DNA from: Sphingomonas changbaiensis NBRC 104936
GTDB taxonomy: Bacteria; Pseudomonadota; Alphaproteobacteria; Sphingomonadales; Sphingomonadaceae
NCBI RefSeq assembly: GCF_000974765.1
Contig: NZ_BBWU01000046.1
Span: 1 to 47,809, forward strand
DNA length: 47,809 bases
Direction of reading: 5' to 3'
Part shown: positions 17,792 through 28,372 of the stretch, in pieces
How positions within the stretch are numbered: the first letter of the stretch is position 1
Layout of the letters: every line of letters begins with the position of its first letter
Notes under the pieces: model-generated
What the model was told of the DNA's origin: nothing
Seen by the model: only the letters and a program-made list of their open reading frames with translations
The model's database searches: none
Position numbers and translations under genes: made by a program

Positions 17792-19246
17792 ATGCAGCAG
17801 CTGAGCGGGCAGGACGCGAGCTTCGTCTATCTGGAAACGCCGCACACGCCGATGCACATCGGCTCGGTCGGCATCTACGATCCCTCGACCGCGCCGGGCG
17901 GGTTCGTGCGGTTCAAGGACATTCTCGATTTCGTCGGCTCGCGACTGGGCGGCGCGCGGAGCTTCCGCCAGCGTCTGGTGCGGCTGCCGCTCGATCTCGA
18001 CCACCCCTATTGGATCGAGGATCCTGCGTTCGATATCGAGTTCCACATCCGCCACATCGCGCTGCCGGCGCCCGGCGACTGGCGGCAGCTCTGCATCCAG
18101 GTGGCGCGGCTGCATTCGCGCCCGCTCGACCTGTCCAAGCCCTTGTGGGAATTCACGATCATCGAGGGCCTGGACAATATCGAGGGGCTGCCCAAGGGCT
18201 GCTTCGCGCTGCTCGCCAAGGTGCATCATGCGGCGATCGACGGCATGTCAGGCGTCGAGCTGTCCGCCGCGATCCACGACCTCTCGCCCGACAAGCCGAA
18301 CCGGATCGCGAACGACGACTGGGCAGCGGACGACCTGCCGGGCGTCGCGGACCTGCTGGTCAAGAGCTATTTCAACGCGCTGCGCAAGCCGCTGCAATAT
18401 GCGGAAACGATGGCGCGGGCCGTGCCGGGCCTGGCACGGCTGAGCCAAAGCGTATCCAAAGGCGATGTCAGCCTGGCGAACCAGAAGCTTGCGCCGAAAA
18501 CGCGGCTGAACGGCAAGGTCGGCCCGCACCGCGTGTTCGATGCCGTGCCGATGCCGCTCGCCGATATCCGCGCGATCAAGGACGCGGTGCCCGGCGCGAC
18601 GGTCAACGACGTGATTCTGGCGATCGTGGGCGGCGGCCTGCGCCACTATCTTCAGGGACTGGGGGAGCTGCCGGCGGAGACGATGACGGCGATGGCGCCG
18701 ATTTCGGTTCGCGCGGAGGGAGAGAAAGCTGCGCTCGGCAATCTGGTCTCGGCCATGGTGGTCGGGCTCGGCACCCATATCGGCGATCCGATCGAGCGTC
18801 TGCGCTATGTGCACGGCGAAGCGGTCAACTCCAAGGCGCTGACCAATGCGGTCGGCGCGCGCACGCTGACCGACTTTTCGCAATTCATGCCGGCCGGCCT
18901 CTCGGGAATAGCCGCCCGGCTCTACACGCGGCTCGGGGCCGCCAACGCGCATGCGCCGGTGTTCAACACGGTCGTGACGAACGTGCCCGGAAGCCGCGTG
19001 CCGCTGTATTTCGCCGGCGCAAGGATGGTCGCGATGTATGGGCTCGCGCCGGTGTTCGATTCGATGGGGCTGATCAACACCATCTATTCCTATGTCGACA
19101 CGATCGCGATCAGCTTCACCGCCGATCGCGAGATGATGCCTGATCCGGCTGCCTATGCGGACGGGCTGCGCAAGGCGTATGAGGAGCTGAAGGCCGCCGC
19201 CGTGCCTGCGGCGAAGCCGAAGAAAGGAGCGAAGCAGCATGCTTGA
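17792..19246 (+). CDS. Wax ester synthase/diacylglycerol acyltransferase (WS/DGAT)
   Basis: A 484-residue acyltransferase that transfers an acyl group from acyl-CoA to a fatty alcohol or diacylglycerol, making wax esters or triacylglycerol. The start MQQLSGQDASFVYLETPHTPMHIG and the catalytic HHAAIDG motif (His145-His146...Asp150) are diagnostic, as is the NDVILAIVGGGLRHYL stretch. The C-terminus ends in Ala/Lys-rich residues. The last 8 nt overlap the phasin gene's start, so storage-lipid synthesis and a granule surface protein appear translationally coupled. Confidence 0.93.
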   Translation: MQQLSGQDASFVYLETPHTPMHIGSVGIYDPSTAPGGFVRFKDILDFVGSRLGGARSFRQRLVRLPLDLDHPYWIEDPAFDIEFHIRHIALPAPGDWRQLCIQVARLHSRPLDLSKPLWEFTIIEGLDNIEGLPKGCFALLAKVHHAAIDGMSGVELSAAIHDLSPDKPNRIANDDWAADDLPGVADLLVKSYFNALRKPLQYAETMARAVPGLARLSQSVSKGDVSLANQKLAPKTRLNGKVGPHRVFDAVPMPLADIRAIKDAVPGATVNDVILAIVGGGLRHYLQGLGELPAETMTAMAPISVRAEGEKAALGNLVSAMVVGLGTHIGDPIERLRYVHGEAVNSKALTNAVGARTLTDFSQFMPAGLSGIAARLYTRLGAANAHAPVFNTVVTNVPGSRVPLYFAGARMVAMYGLAPVFDSMGLINTIYSYVDTIAISFTADREMMPDPAAYADGLRKAYEELKAAAVPAAKPKKGAKQHA

Positions 19247-19556
19247 ACCCGACAAGCTGAAAGCCGCCGGCGAGGCGGTCAAGGAAGGCGCGACCAAGGC
19301 GGCCGAGAACAGCGCCGCCCTCAGCATGAAGGTAATCGACCATGCCGAGGAAAATACGCGCCAGGCGTTCGCCGCCCTGCGCGCGGCGGCAAAGGCCGGC
19401 GGCATCACCGACCTGATGAAGGTCCAGTCCGACTATGTTCGCGACCAGGGCACGCGCAGCATGGCCCAGGTGCGGGAGATCGGCGAGATGATCGCCAGCT
19501 TCGGCCGCGAGGCGATGTCCGGCCTGTCGGGCAAGAAGGACGAGCCCAAAGCTTGA
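19239..19556 (+). CDS. Phasin family protein
   Basis: A 105-residue, almost wholly helical, Ala/Lys/Glu-rich protein of the phasin type, which coats polyhydroxyalkanoate or other storage granules. Helical heptads run through about residues 5-95, with the family-like LMKVQSDYVRDQGTRSMAQVREIGEM segment (in two parts). The ATG overlaps the WS/DGAT gene by 8 nt, linking it to neutral-lipid inclusions. No PHA synthase lies in the window, so granule type is inferred from context. Confidence 0.85.
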   Translation: MLEPDKLKAAGEAVKEGATKAAENSAALSMKVIDHAEENTRQAFAALRAAAKAGGITDLMKVQSDYVRDQGTRSMAQVREIGEMIASFGREAMSGLSGKKDEPKA

Positions 19557-19587
19557 CTTGAAAGGGGTCGCGGTTAGGCCCGCGCGC

Positions 19588-20151
19588 ATGCCCGTCGTCC
19601 GCATTGTTCCCAAACGCTTCGAGGATCCGCGCGGCTGGTTTTCCGAAACCTGGCAGCGCGACCGTTTCGAGGCGGCCGGCATCCGGGGCGAATGGGTACA
19701 GGACAACCAATCCTATTCGCGTCCCGCCGGAACGCTGCGCGGCATTCATTTCCAGACACCGCCGCACGCCCAGGCCAAGCTGGTGCGGTGTCTGCGGGGC
19801 CGGGTCTGGGACGTCGCCGTCGATCTGCGCGCCGGCTCGCCGACCTACGGCCAGTGGGTGGCGGCCGAGCTCAGCGCTGCACGCGGCGAGCAGCTCTACA
19901 TCCCGGCGGGCTTCGGTCATGGCTTCCTGACGCTCGAGCCGGAAACGGAGATCGCCTACAAGGTCGATGCCTTCTACGCGCCCGATTGCGACGCGGGCAT
20001 CGCCTGGAACGACCCCGATCTCGGCATTTCCTGGCCTCTGCCCGGCGCTGCGCCGGAACTGTCGGACAAGGATGCCCGGCTGCCGTCTTTCAAGGAATTC
20101 GTCAGTCCTTTCGGCTATGACGGCCGGCCGCTCGAACTTGTGGACGCATAA
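19588..20151 (+). CDS. rfbC: dTDP-4-dehydrorhamnose 3,5-epimerase
   Basis: A 187-residue cupin-type epimerase (RmlC) acting third in dTDP-L-rhamnose synthesis. Visible are [40 protein letters not shown] with the catalytic histidine, and [13 protein letters not shown]. The ATG at 19588 was chosen; a TTG 30 nt upstream is possible but adds residues outside the family. The stop overlaps the rfbB start by 1 nt. It is the first gene of an rfbC-B-D-A operon that would feed rhamnose into surface polysaccharide. Confidence 0.95.
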   Translation: MPVVRIVPKRFEDPRGWFSETWQRDRFEAAGIRGEWVQDNQSYSRPAGTLRGIHFQTPPHAQAKLVRCLRGRVWDVAVDLRAGSPTYGQWVAAELSAARGEQLYIPAGFGHGFLTLEPETEIAYKVDAFYAPDCDAGIAWNDPDLGISWPLPGAAPELSDKDARLPSFKEFVSPFGYDGRPLELVDA

Positions 20152-21212
20152 TGGCTCGAATCCTCGTCACCGGCGGCGCCGGATTCATCGGCTCGGCGCT
20201 GGTCCGCCACCTGATCGCGAACACCGATCACGAGGTGCTGAACGTCGACGCGCTCACCTATGCGGGCAACCTGTCGTCGCTCGATCCAGTGCGGAACAGC
20301 AACCGCTACCGTTTCGCCAAGGCGGACGTCTGCGACCGCGACCGGATCGCTGCCCTGATCGCCGAATTCCGGCCCGAGGTGATCACGCACCTCGCCGCCG
20401 AAAGCCATGTCGACCGGTCGATCGACGGGCCGGCGGCGTTCATCGAAACCAACCTGGTCGGCACCTTCACGATGCTGTCCGCCGCGCTCGATTATTGGCG
20501 TGCGCTGGAAGGCGAGGAGAAGGAGCGGTTCCGATTCCATCACATCTCCACCGATGAAGTGTTCGGCGCGTTGGGCGGCGAAGGCTATTTCACCGAAGAG
20601 ACGCCCTACGACCCGCGCTCGCCCTATTCGGCTTCGAAGGCGGGATCCGACCATCTCGTCTCCGCCTGGCATCACACCTACGGCCTGCCGGTGCTGATCA
20701 CGAACTGCTCGAATAATTACGGGCCTTACCACTTCCCTGAAAAGCTGATTCCGCTGATGATCATCAAGTGCCTCGCGGGAGAGGCGCTGCCGGTCTACGG
20801 CAAGGGCGCAAACGTGCGCGACTGGCTGTACGTCGACGATCATGTGCGCGCGCTGACGACCGTCTTCGAAAAGGGCACGCCCGGCGAAAGCTATATGGTC
20901 GGCGGCCGTTCGGAACGGACCAACCTCGCCGTCGTCGAGACGATCTGCGAGACGCTCGACCACATCCGCCCGCGCGACGACGGCAAGAGCTATCGCGACC
21001 AGATCAGCTTCGTCGCCGACCGCCCCGGCCACGACTTCCGCTATGCGATCGACGCGTCCAAGCTGGAGCGGGAGCTCGGCTGGCACCGCCAAGAAAGCTT
21101 CGAGACCGGCATCGCCAAGACCATCCGCTGGTATCTAGACAACGAAGCCTGGTGGCGGCCGATCCTTGCCCGCACCTATTCGGGCGAGCGGCTGGGGCTG
21201 AAAACGGCTTGA
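20151..21212 (+). CDS. rfbB: dTDP-glucose 4,6-dehydratase
   Basis: A 353-residue NAD-dependent extended SDR (RmlB) that converts dTDP-glucose to dTDP-4-dehydro-6-deoxyglucose. The Rossmann motif [14 protein letters not shown] is at the N-terminus; [12 protein letters not shown] holds the Thr-Asp-Glu active-site group, and [13 protein letters not shown] contains the catalytic Yxxx[21 protein letters not shown] is typical of the family. It overlaps rfbC by 1 nt and rfbD by 4 nt. Confidence 0.96.
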   Translation: MARILVTGGAGFIGSALVRHLIANTDHEVLNVDALTYAGNLSSLDPVRNSNRYRFAKADVCDRDRIAALIAEFRPEVITHLAAESHVDRSIDGPAAFIETNLVGTFTMLSAALDYWRALEGEEKERFRFHHISTDEVFGALGGEGYFTEETPYDPRSPYSASKAGSDHLVSAWHHTYGLPVLITNCSNNYGPYHFPEKLIPLMIIKCLAGEALPVYGKGANVRDWLYVDDHVRALTTVFEKGTPGESYMVGGRSERTNLAVVETICETLDHIRPRDDGKSYRDQISFVADRPGHDFRYAIDASKLERELGWHRQESFETGIAKTIRWYLDNEAWWRPILARTYSGERLGLKTA

Positions 21213-22063
21213 GGCCGATCCTCGTCACCGGCGGCACCGGCCAGGTCGGGACCGCGCTGCGGCAGCTTGGCTCCAGGTTCGGCGTCGAGATCGTCGCGCC
21301 TGGGCGTGAAGAGCTGGACCTGACCAGCCCGGCGTCCATCGAGGCCGCGATCGGCAGCCGCGAGTGGAGCGCCGTCCTCAACTGCGCCGCCTATACTGCG
21401 GTCGACAAGGCTGAGAGCGACGCAGAGGGGGCCTATGCGGTCAACGCCGTCGCGCCCGAGCTGCTGGCGCTCGCGACTGGCGCGCGGGGGCTGCGGCTGC
21501 TGCAGGTCTCGACGGACTATGTGTTCGACGGCTCGAAGTCCGACTTTTACATCGAGGATGATCCGGTCGCGCCGCTCGGCGTCTATGGCGCCTCGAAGGA
21601 AGCGGGAGAGCGCGGCGTGCGCGGCGCGAACCCCGATCACATCATCCTGCGCACCGCATGGGTGGTGAGCCCCTGGGGTCATAATTTCGTGAAGACGATG
21701 CTGCGGCTGGGTGCCGAGCGAAAGCAGCTTCGCGTCGTTGCCGACCAGCGCGGCTGCCCGACCTCCGCCATCGACATCGCCGATGCGCTGCTGACGATCG
21801 CGACCGAGCGTGGACCCGCCGGCACCTATCACTTCGTCAACGCCGGCGAAGCGAGCTGGTGCGAACTGGCGCGCTTCGTTTTCGACCGCGCCGGCATGGA
21901 TGTCGACGTGGAAGCGATCACGACAGACGACTATCCCACCCCGGCGAAACGGCCCGCCAATTCGCGGCTGTCCACCGATAAGCTGCAAGCAACATTCGGC
22001 ATCCGCCCGCGTCCGTGGCAGGATGCGGTCGGCGAGGTCGTCGACACACTTATGGGGGCTTGA
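21209..22063 (+). CDS. rfbD: dTDP-4-dehydrorhamnose reductase
   Basis: A 284-residue NAD(P)H-dependent reductase (RmlD) performing the last step to dTDP-L-rhamnose. It has VTGGTGQVG at the N-terminus, [19 protein letters not shown] with the YxxxK motif, and the C-terminal [12 protein letters not shown] stretch. Only a TTG at 21209, overlapping the rfbB stop (TTGA), gives the correct N-terminus, so start by re-initiation is likely. rfbA begins immediately after the stop. Confidence 0.94.
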   Translation: MRPILVTGGTGQVGTALRQLGSRFGVEIVAPGREELDLTSPASIEAAIGSREWSAVLNCAAYTAVDKAESDAEGAYAVNAVAPELLALATGARGLRLLQVSTDYVFDGSKSDFYIEDDPVAPLGVYGASKEAGERGVRGANPDHIILRTAWVVSPWGHNFVKTMLRLGAERKQLRVVADQRGCPTSAIDIADALLTIATERGPAGTYHFVNAGEASWCELARFVFDRAGMDVDVEAITTDDYPTPAKRPANSRLSTDKLQATFGIRPRPWQDAVGEVVDTLMGA

Positions 22064-22936
22064 GTGAAGGGCATTATCCTGGCCGGCGGCTCCGGCACGC
22101 GGCTGCATCCGGCGACGCTGGCGATCAACAAGCAGCTGCTGCCGGTCTACGACAAGCCGATGATCTATTACCCGACCTCCGCCCTGATGATGGCGGGGAT
22201 CCGGGAGATCCTGATCATCTCCAGCCCCGAATATCTCGACAACTACAAGCGCCTGTTCGGCACGGGCGAGCAATTCGGCCTGTCGATCGATTATGCCGTC
22301 CAGCCCCGGCCCGAGGGCCTGGCCCAGGCTTTCGTGATCGGCCGCGATTTCCTGGCCGCCGGCCCCGGCGCGCTGGTGCTGGGCGACAACATCTTCTTCG
22401 GCGCCGGCCTGGGCAATCTGATGCAAAACGCCCGCGCACGAACCAGGGGCGCGACCGTCTTCGCCTATCATGTCGAGGACCCCACGGCCTATGGCGTGGT
22501 CGAGCTGGACGGCGAGGGCCGCGCGCTGAGCATCGAGGAAAAGCCGAAGGCGCCCAAGTCGAGCTGGGCCGTCACCGGCCTCTATTTCTACGACGAGCGC
22601 GTCACCGACTTCGCCGCCCAGGTGAAGCCCTCCGCGCGCGGCGAGCTCGAGATCACCGACCTCAACCGCATGTACATGGACGCGGGCGAGCTCTACGTCG
22701 AACGGATGGGCCGCGGCTTTGCCTGGCTCGACACCGGCACCCACGACAGCCTGCTGGAGGCGAGCGAGTTCGTCCGCACGCTGCAGAAACGCCAGGGTGT
22801 CCAGATCGCCAGCCTCGAGGAAATCGCGTTCCACAATGGCTGGATCAGCGCGGATGCCCTGCGCGAACGCGGGCAGCTGTTCGAGAAAACGGCCTATGGC
22901 CGCGCACTAATCGAGCTGGCGGACGGGCGCGGCTGA
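22064..22936 (+). CDS. rfbA: Glucose-1-phosphate thymidylyltransferase
   Basis: A 290-residue nucleotidyltransferase (RmlA) that makes dTDP-glucose from dTTP and glucose-1-phosphate, the entry step of the rhamnose pathway. The signature [13 protein letters not shown] is at residues 6-18, followed by [15 protein letters not shown] and [14 protein letters not shown] at 22064 directly follows the rfbD stop with no gap, completing a four-gene operon in the order C-B-D-A. Confidence 0.95.
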   Translation: MKGIILAGGSGTRLHPATLAINKQLLPVYDKPMIYYPTSALMMAGIREILIISSPEYLDNYKRLFGTGEQFGLSIDYAVQPRPEGLAQAFVIGRDFLAAGPGALVLGDNIFFGAGLGNLMQNARARTRGATVFAYHVEDPTAYGVVELDGEGRALSIEEKPKAPKSSWAVTGLYFYDERVTDFAAQVKPSARGELEITDLNRMYMDAGELYVERMGRGFAWLDTGTHDSLLEASEFVRTLQKRQGVQIASLEEIAFHNGWISADALRERGQLFEKTAYGRALIELADGRG

Positions 22937-22940
22937 CTTG

Positions 22941-23075
22941 CCCCTCTCCCCTGCGGGGAGAGGCGACTCGCGCGAAGCGCGAGCGGGGTGAGGGGGCTCG
23001 GCGCTCGCTGAAGGAGCTCAGAACCCCCTCACCCGGACGGCTTCGCCGTCTCGACCTCTCCCCGCAGGGGAGAGG
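22941..23075. repeat. Double family A palindromic element between rfbA and fumC
   Basis: CCCCTCTCCCCTGCGGGGAG and CGACTCGCGCGAAGCGCGAG form the left unit; the right unit has CGGACGGCTTCGCCGTCTCG and CCTCTCCCCGCAGGGGAGAGG. The right unit is translated on the minus strand as the last 15 residues of FumC. Confidence 0.85.
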
Positions 23076-24477
23076 TGCTGCCCCGTTCGGTCCCGACCAT
23101 GCTTTCCGGCCGCACCACGCGATCGAACGTTTCCGCGTCCACCAACCCCAGCTCCAGTCCCGCTTCCTTCAGCGTCAGGCCCTTGGCGTGGGCGTGCTTC
23201 GCGATCTTCGCGGCATTGTCGTAGCCGATCTCAGGCGCCAGTGCCGTCACCAGCATCAGCGAGCGATCGACCAGCTCGGCGATGCGGGCGCGGTTGGGCT
23301 CGGTGCCTTCGACCATCCGCTCGGCACAGCTCTCCATGCCGACGCTGAGCAGATGAATCGAGCGAAGCACCGCGGCCGCGATCATCGGCTTGAAGACATT
23401 CAGCTCCAGATGGCCTTGCAGCCCGCCGACGGTGATCGCGGTGTTGTTGCCGATCACCTGGGCCGCGACCATCGTCAGCATCTCGGCCTGGGTTGGGTTC
23501 ACCTTGCCCGGCATGATCGAGCTGCCCGGCTCGTTCGCCGGCAACTCCAACTCGCCCAAGCCTGATCGCGGGCCGGAGCCGAGCAGGCGCATGTCGTTCG
23601 CGATTTTCGTCAGCGCGACTGCGAGCGTGTTCAGCGTGCCGGACAGGTGCACGATCGGGTCGTTGGACCCGAGCGCTTCGAACTTGTTGTCGGCAGTGCG
23701 GAACGGCAGGCCGGTGATGGCTGCGATTTCGGCCGCGACCTCTTCTCCGAAGCCAGCGGGCGCATTGAGGCCGGTGCCGACCGCCGTCCCGCCCTGCGCC
23801 AGTGCCATCATGCCCTGCATGACCGCCGGCTCGATCCGCTTGCGGCAGCGATAGAGCTGATGCGCATAGCCCGAGAATTCCTGGCCCAGCGTCAGCGGCG
23901 TCGCGTCCTGGAGGTGGGTGCGGCCGATCTTGACGATGTCGTCCCAAGCTTTCGCCTTGGCATCGAGCGCGGCGTGTAGCCGATCGAGCGCCGGGAACAG
24001 CTGCGCTGTCGCGGCCAGCGCCGCCGCGATGTGCATCGCGGTCGGAAAGCTGTCGTTCGACGACTGGCTCATGTTGACATGATCATTCGGATGCACCGGC
24101 GCCTTGCCGCCGCGCGTGCCCGCCAGCCGCTCGTTGGCGATACCGGCGATCACCTCGTTCACGTTCATGTTGGTCTGGGTGCCGGACCCGGTCTGCCAGA
24201 TGACGAGCGGGAACTGATCGTCGAACGTGCCCGCCGCGACGTCCGCCGCCGCCGCCTCGATCGCGTCGGCGATCTCGGCCGGCAGGCCGTGCTTGCGATT
24301 CACCCGCGCCGCGGCCTGCTTCACGATCGCGAGCGCATGCACGATCCCGATCGGCATCCGCTCGGTCGGCCCGAACGGAAAATTCTCGATCGACCGCTGC
24401 GTCTGCGCCCCCCAATAGGCGGAGGCGGGGACGTCGATCGGGCCGATCGAGTCGGTTTCGGTGCGGGTGTCGGTCAT
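23029..24477 (-). CDS. fumC: Class II fumarate hydratase
   Basis: A 482-residue iron-independent fumarase of the TCA cycle, interconverting fumarate and malate. The superfamily signature [13 protein letters not shown] is present, as are [14 protein letters not shown] and [20 protein letters not shown]. The ATG at 24477 opens [20 protein letters not shown]. The normal C-terminus, VVRPESMVG, is followed by residues that merge into a repeat: positions 468-482 ([15 protein letters not shown]) come from the family A element at 22941-23075, so the tail is an extension of the ancestral protein. Confidence 0.95.
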   Translation of the reverse strand: MTDTRTETDSIGPIDVPASAYWGAQTQRSIENFPFGPTERMPIGIVHALAIVKQAAARVNRKHGLPAEIADAIEAAAADVAAGTFDDQFPLVIWQTGSGTQTNMNVNEVIAGIANERLAGTRGGKAPVHPNDHVNMSQSSNDSFPTAMHIAAALAATAQLFPALDRLHAALDAKAKAWDDIVKIGRTHLQDATPLTLGQEFSGYAHQLYRCRKRIEPAVMQGMMALAQGGTAVGTGLNAPAGFGEEVAAEIAAITGLPFRTADNKFEALGSNDPIVHLSGTLNTLAVALTKIANDMRLLGSGPRSGLGELELPANEPGSSIMPGKVNPTQAEMLTMVAAQVIGNNTAITVGGLQGHLELNVFKPMIAAAVLRSIHLLSVGMESCAERMVEGTEPNRARIAELVDRSLMLVTALAPEIGYDNAAKIAKHAHAKGLTLKEAGLELGLVDAETFDRVVRPESMVGTERGSTSPLRGEVETAKPSG

Positions 24478-24490
24478 CTGCTTCTCCTAA

Positions 24491-24627
24491 CCCTCTCCCT
24501 CCAGGGGAGAGGGCGACTCGGCCCGGCGGGGCCGAGCGGGGTGAGGGTCCCGGGCGCTGTACCACATCACCCTCTCCCCGCTCGCGCTCGCAAGCGCGAG
24601 TCGACCCTCTCCCCTGCAGGGAGAGGG
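24491..24627. repeat. Double family A palindromic element between fumC and the fadB-like gene
   Basis: Left unit CCCTCTCCCTCCAGGGGAGA with CGGCCCGGCGGGGCCG; right unit CGCTCGCAAGCGCGAG and CCCTCTCCCCTGCAGGGAGA. It fills the 157-nt gap between the two minus-strand genes except for short flanks, and ends 7 nt before the fadB-like stop codon. Confidence 0.85.
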
Positions 24628-24634
24628 TTTAAAG

Positions 24635-26680
24635 TCAAACCGGCCGCGTGAACCGTTCCTTCTTCTCCGCCTTTTCCTTCAGCAGTTTTGCGACTTCGAA
24701 GCCGTGCTTCTCCAGCCCCGCGACGATCTTGTCATTGCCTTCGATGTCGCCCCAGAACATCGGGCCGCCGCGATAGACCGGCCAGCCATAGCCGTAGATC
24801 CACACCACATCGATGTCGGACGCGCGTTGGGCCACGCCTTCTTCCAGGATCAGCGCGCCTTCGTTGACCATCGGGTAGAGCGTGCGCTCGACGATCTCCT
24901 CGTCACTGATCTCCCGCTTGGCGGTGCCGGATTTGGCGGCGAATTCGTCGAGGATCGCCTGCACCTCCGCGCTGGGCGTCGGCCGGCGCTTCTCGTCGTA
25001 ATCGTAGAAGCCCTTGCCGGTCTTCTGGCCCCAGCGGCCCTTGGCGCAGAGCGCGTCGCGGACATTCTCGATCCGGTTCGGATCACGGTGCCAGCCGATA
25101 TCGACGCCGGCGAGATCGGACATCTGGAACGGCCCCATCGGCATGCCGAAATCGACATGGACCTTGTCGATCTGTTCGGGCGTCGCGCCTTCCATCAACA
25201 GCTTCATCGCCTCGACCTGGCGAGGCTTCAGCATCCGGTTGCCGATAAAGCCGTCGCACACGCCCGCGACCACCGCGACCTTGCCGATCTTCTTGGCGAT
25301 CGCCATCGCGGTCGCCAGCACGTCGGGCGCGGTCTTGTCGCCGCGCACCACCTCCAGCAGCTTCATCACATTGGCGGGCGAGAAGAAGTGCATGCCGAGC
25401 ACGTCCTGCGGCCGGCTGGTGACCGCCGCGATTTCGTTGACGTCGAGATAGGAAGTGTTGGAGGCAAGGATCGCGCCGGGCTTCGCGATCTTGTCCAGGC
25501 GCGTGAACATCTCCTTCTTCACATCCATATTCTCGAAGATCGCCTCGATGATCAGATCGCAATCGGCGAGCGCTTCGAGCTCCAATGTGGGCGTGAGCAG
25601 GCCCATCATCTGGTCGACCTGTTCGGGCTTGAACCGGCCCTTGGCAGCCGACGCGTCGTAATTCTTGCGGATGAGGCCGGTGCCGCGATCGAGATTCTCC
25701 TGCGCCGCCTCGACGATCGTCACCGGGATGCCGGCCTGAAGGAAGTTCATCGAGATGCCGCCGCCCATTGTGCCGGCGCCGATCACGCCGACCTTTTTGA
25801 TCGGGCGGAGCTGGATGTCTTCGGGAATGCCGTCGATCTTGGCGGCCTGGCGCTCGGCGAAGAAGATATGGCGCTGGGCAGCCGATTGCGTGCCCATCAT
25901 CAGCTTCATGAATTCCTGGCGCTCGAAGCGGATGCCTTCGTCGAACGGCAGCTCGACCGCGGCCTGGACGCAGCGCAGGTTTGCGGCCGGCGCATCGAAG
26001 CCGCGGAAGCGCTTGGCGTTGTCGGTCGCGAATGTCTGGATGAAGGCGGGATCGCCATGCACCGGCATCTCGCGCGAGCGGCGCGGCTCGGTGCCGACCA
26101 TGGATTTGGCAAAGCCGAGCGCGTCTTCCAGCAGCGAATCCTCGGCCGCGAGCTTGTCGACCAGCCCGACCTCGGCCGCCTTTTTCGCACTGACCGGATT
26201 GCCGGTCGCGCACATCTCCGCGGCTGCCTCGATGCCGGCAACGCGGGGCAGGCGCTGCGTGCCGCCCGCGCCGGGGAGCAGGCCGAGCTTCACTTCGGGC
26301 ACACCGAGCTTCGCCGAGGGAACGGCGACGCGGTAGTGACAGCCGAGCGCGACTTCGAGACCCCCGCCCAGCGCCGTGCCGTGAATCGCCGCGACGACCG
26401 GCTTCCGGCTCGCCTCGATCTTGTCGACGACCGCCGGCAGCATCGGCTCGACCGGCGGCTTGCCGAACTCGGTGATGTCGGCGCCGGCGAAGAAGGTCCG
26501 CCCGTCGCAACGGATCACCGCCGCCTTCAGCTCGTCGTCGCCTTCGAGCTGGTCGATTGCCGCCGCCAGCCCCTGCCGCACCGCGGCGCCGAGCGCGTTC
26601 ACCGGCGGGTTGTTCGAGGTGACGATCAGGATGCCGTCGCGGACTTGCGTTGTGATGGGGCTGGGATTTGAATTCGTCAT
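24635..26680 (-). CDS. Bifunctional enoyl-CoA hydratase/3-hydroxyacyl-CoA dehydrogenase (FadB/MFE-like)
   Basis: A 681-residue multifunctional beta-oxidation enzyme. The N-terminal crotonase domain (about 1-190) keeps both catalytic glutamates, in [13 protein letters not shown] and [19 protein letters not shown], plus [11 protein letters not shown] for the oxyanion region. The C-terminal part (about 295-681) is 3-hydroxyacyl-CoA dehydrogenase: NAD-binding [13 protein letters not shown], catalytic [15 protein letters not shown], then a C-terminal helical domain. It converts 2-enoyl-CoA to 3-ketoacyl-CoA. No thiolase partner lies in the window. It is downstream of a five-gene overlapping operon but separated by 139 nt containing a repeat. 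Confidence 0.93.
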   Translation of the reverse strand: MTNSNPSPITTQVRDGILIVTSNNPPVNALGAAVRQGLAAAIDQLEGDDELKAAVIRCDGRTFFAGADITEFGKPPVEPMLPAVVDKIEASRKPVVAAIHGTALGGGLEVALGCHYRVAVPSAKLGVPEVKLGLLPGAGGTQRLPRVAGIEAAAEMCATGNPVSAKKAAEVGLVDKLAAEDSLLEDALGFAKSMVGTEPRRSREMPVHGDPAFIQTFATDNAKRFRGFDAPAANLRCVQAAVELPFDEGIRFERQEFMKLMMGTQSAAQRHIFFAERQAAKIDGIPEDIQLRPIKKVGVIGAGTMGGGISMNFLQAGIPVTIVEAAQENLDRGTGLIRKNYDASAAKGRFKPEQVDQMMGLLTPTLELEALADCDLIIEAIFENMDVKKEMFTRLDKIAKPGAILASNTSYLDVNEIAAVTSRPQDVLGMHFFSPANVMKLLEVVRGDKTAPDVLATAMAIAKKIGKVAVVAGVCDGFIGNRMLKPRQVEAMKLLMEGATPEQIDKVHVDFGMPMGPFQMSDLAGVDIGWHRDPNRIENVRDALCAKGRWGQKTGKGFYDYDEKRRPTPSAEVQAILDEFAAKSGTAKREISDEEIVERTLYPMVNEGALILEEGVAQRASDIDVVWIYGYGWPVYRGGPMFWGDIEGNDKIVAGLEKHGFEVAKLLKEKAEKKERFTRPV

Positions 26681-26697
26681 TTCAAGCTCCTTAAACT

Positions 26698-26792
26698 CGG
26701 TTTGGCCTGAGCTTGTCGAAGGCCTCCCTTGTTCTTTTTATCTATCAAAGAAAGAAAGGAAGGGAGGGCTTCGACAAGCTCAGCCCGAACCG
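26698..26792. repeat. Long inverted repeat, family C (second copy)
   Basis: Left arm GCCTGAGCTTGTCGAAGGCC and right arm GGGAGGGCTTCGACAAGCTC (continuing CAGCCCGAACCG) are the same element as at 2287-2374, with a different loop. It lies between the SDR at 26820 and the FadB-like gene, upstream of the latter's start. Confidence 0.85.
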
Positions 26793-26819
26793 GGTGAGGG
26801 TGTCAGCATCTTAAGTCTT

Positions 26820-27611
26820 CTAAGCCGCCGTCTTGCCCGTCTCCTGACGTGTCACGGGATGGGAACTGGACAAGCCGCCATCGACGGCGATGGCCTGGCC
26901 GTTGACGTAGCTGGCTTCGTCGGACGCGAGGAACAGCGCCATGTTGGCGATCTCCTCGGGCTGGCCGGCGCGGCGGAGCGGGTTCAGGCGGCCGATCTTG
27001 TCGGTGACGCCCTTGTCCGCCGCATAGTCGAACGCGCGCTGGGTCATGCCGGTCTGGATCAGGCCGGGGCAGATCGCGTTGACGCGGACGTTCGTCGCCG
27101 AAAGTTGCTGGGCGGCGGTCTTCACCAGGTTGATCACGCCCGCCTTTGACGCCGAATAGGCGGGACAGCCAGCGCCCGAGCGGATGCCGGCGACGCTGGC
27201 CGTACAGATGATCGAGCCCTTGCCGCGCTCGATCATCTTCGGCGCCGCGTGCTTGATGATCAGGAACGGGCCTATCAGGTTCACCTGCAGGATGTTCTGC
27301 CATTCCTCGACGCTGTGATCGAAGATGCCGGTCAGGCCGCCCGAAATCCCGGCATTGGCATAGGCGATGTCGAGCCCGCCGAAGCGATCGACCGCGGTCG
27401 CGACCAGCTGCTGCACATCGGGTTCGGAGCCGGCGTCCATCTGCACCGCGACCACGCCGTCGCCGCCGATCATCGCCGCCGTTTCGTGAACGCCGTCGCT
27501 CTTGTCGCCGATGACCAGCCTCGCACCTTCGGCCGCGAAGCGGCGGGCGGTGGCGCGGCCGATGCCGGAGCCCGCGCCGGTGATGATCGCGACCTTGCCC
27601 GCCAGCCTCAT
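26820..27611 (-). CDS. SDR family oxidoreductase
   Basis: A 263-residue classical short-chain dehydrogenase with NAD(P)-binding TGAGSGIG (residues 11-18), YANAG near 88-92, catalytic Ser in CTASVAG and YxxxK in AYSASKAG, and a C-terminal [12 protein letters not shown]. The conserved Asp in VIGDKSD after beta-2 suggests preference for NAD. The substrate is unknown. Its ATG overlaps the stop of the preceding SDR (ATGA); it is the last gene of a five-gene coupled run, so a role in oxidising or reducing a hydroxyacyl-CoA or alcohol intermediate is likely. Confidence 0.9.
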   Translation of the reverse strand: MRLAGKVAIITGAGSGIGRATARRFAAEGARLVIGDKSDGVHETAAMIGGDGVVAVQMDAGSEPDVQQLVATAVDRFGGLDIAYANAGISGGLTGIFDHSVEEWQNILQVNLIGPFLIIKHAAPKMIERGKGSIICTASVAGIRSGAGCPAYSASKAGVINLVKTAAQQLSATNVRVNAICPGLIQTGMTQRAFDYAADKGVTDKIGRLNPLRRAGQPEEIANMALFLASDEASYVNGQAIAVDGGLSSSHPVTRQETGKTAA

Positions 27612-28372
27612 ATCGTCTGTCCTCCGTCGATCACGATCGTCTGGCCGGTCATGAACGATCCGGCCGGTGCAGCGAGGAACACGGCGGCGCCGGCGATCTC
27701 ATCGGGCTCGCCGATCCGCTTCAAGGGCGCGCCCTGGGTGGAGCGCTTCAGCGTCTCCGGATTTTCCCACAAGGCGCGGGCGAAGTCGGTCTTGATCAGG
27801 CCCGGCGCGATGCAGTTCACGCGGACATTGTCCGGCCCGAATTCATGCGCGAGGTTGCGGGCGAGCTGCATGTCCGCGGCCTTTGAGATCGCATAGGCGC
27901 CGATCACCGGCGTGCCGCGCAGGCCGCCGATCGAGGAGATGATGACGATCGCGCCGTCTTTGCGCGCCCGCATCTCCGGCGCGACCATGGAGATGAGCCA
28001 GTGGTTCGAGACGATATTGTTGTCGAGGATCTTGCGGAACTGCTCGTCCGCTATCCCTTCCTGCGGCCCATAATAAGGATTGGAGGCGGCGTTGCAGACG
28101 AGGATGTGGATGTCGCCGAACGCGCGGCGTGTCTCGTCCACCAGATGCTGCAGCCCGGCCTTGTCGGAAATGTTGGCGGCTACCGCGATGGCCTTGCCGG
28201 GATAGCGGGCGTTGATCTCCGCAGCCACGGCGTCGCAGGCGTCCTGCTTGCGGCTGGACACGACGACGTTCGCGCCGTGCTCCGCCATTCGCTCGGCGAC
28301 CGCCTTGCCGATCCCGCGCGATGATCCGGTGATGATCGCGGTCTTGCCGGTCAGGTCGAACAATGTGCTCAT
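27608..28372 (-). CDS. SDR family oxidoreductase
   Basis: A 254-residue classical SDR with TGSSRGIG (residues 15-22), [28 protein letters not shown] (YxxxK) and a C-terminal [11 protein letters not shown]. The SSRK motif after the second strand suggests NADP use. VCNAASNP in place of NNAG recalls DHRS4/peroxisomal-type carbonyl reductases. It overlaps its upstream neighbour, the kinase-like gene, by 4 nt (ATGA) and its downstream SDR by 4 nt. The substrate is unknown; reduction of a ketoacyl-CoA is one possibility. Confidence 0.9.
   Translation of the reverse strand: MSTLFDLTGKTAIITGSSRGIGKAVAERMAEHGANVVVSSRKQDACDAVAAEINARYPGKAIAVAANISDKAGLQHLVDETRRAFGDIHILVCNAASNPYYGPQEGIADEQFRKILDNNIVSNHWLISMVAPEMRARKDGAIVIISSIGGLRGTPVIGAYAISKAADMQLARNLAHEFGPDNVRVNCIAPGLIKTDFARALWENPETLKRSTQGAPLKRIGEPDEIAGAAVFLAAPAGSFMTGQTIVIDGGQTI

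Noticed and set aside
24704-26671. A 655-codon open frame on the plus strand antisense to the FadB-like gene.
   Set aside because: It is the usual antisense shadow of a GC-rich gene: composition is Arg/Asp/His/Ala-rich with no recognisable motif, while the minus strand encodes clear catalytic domains.
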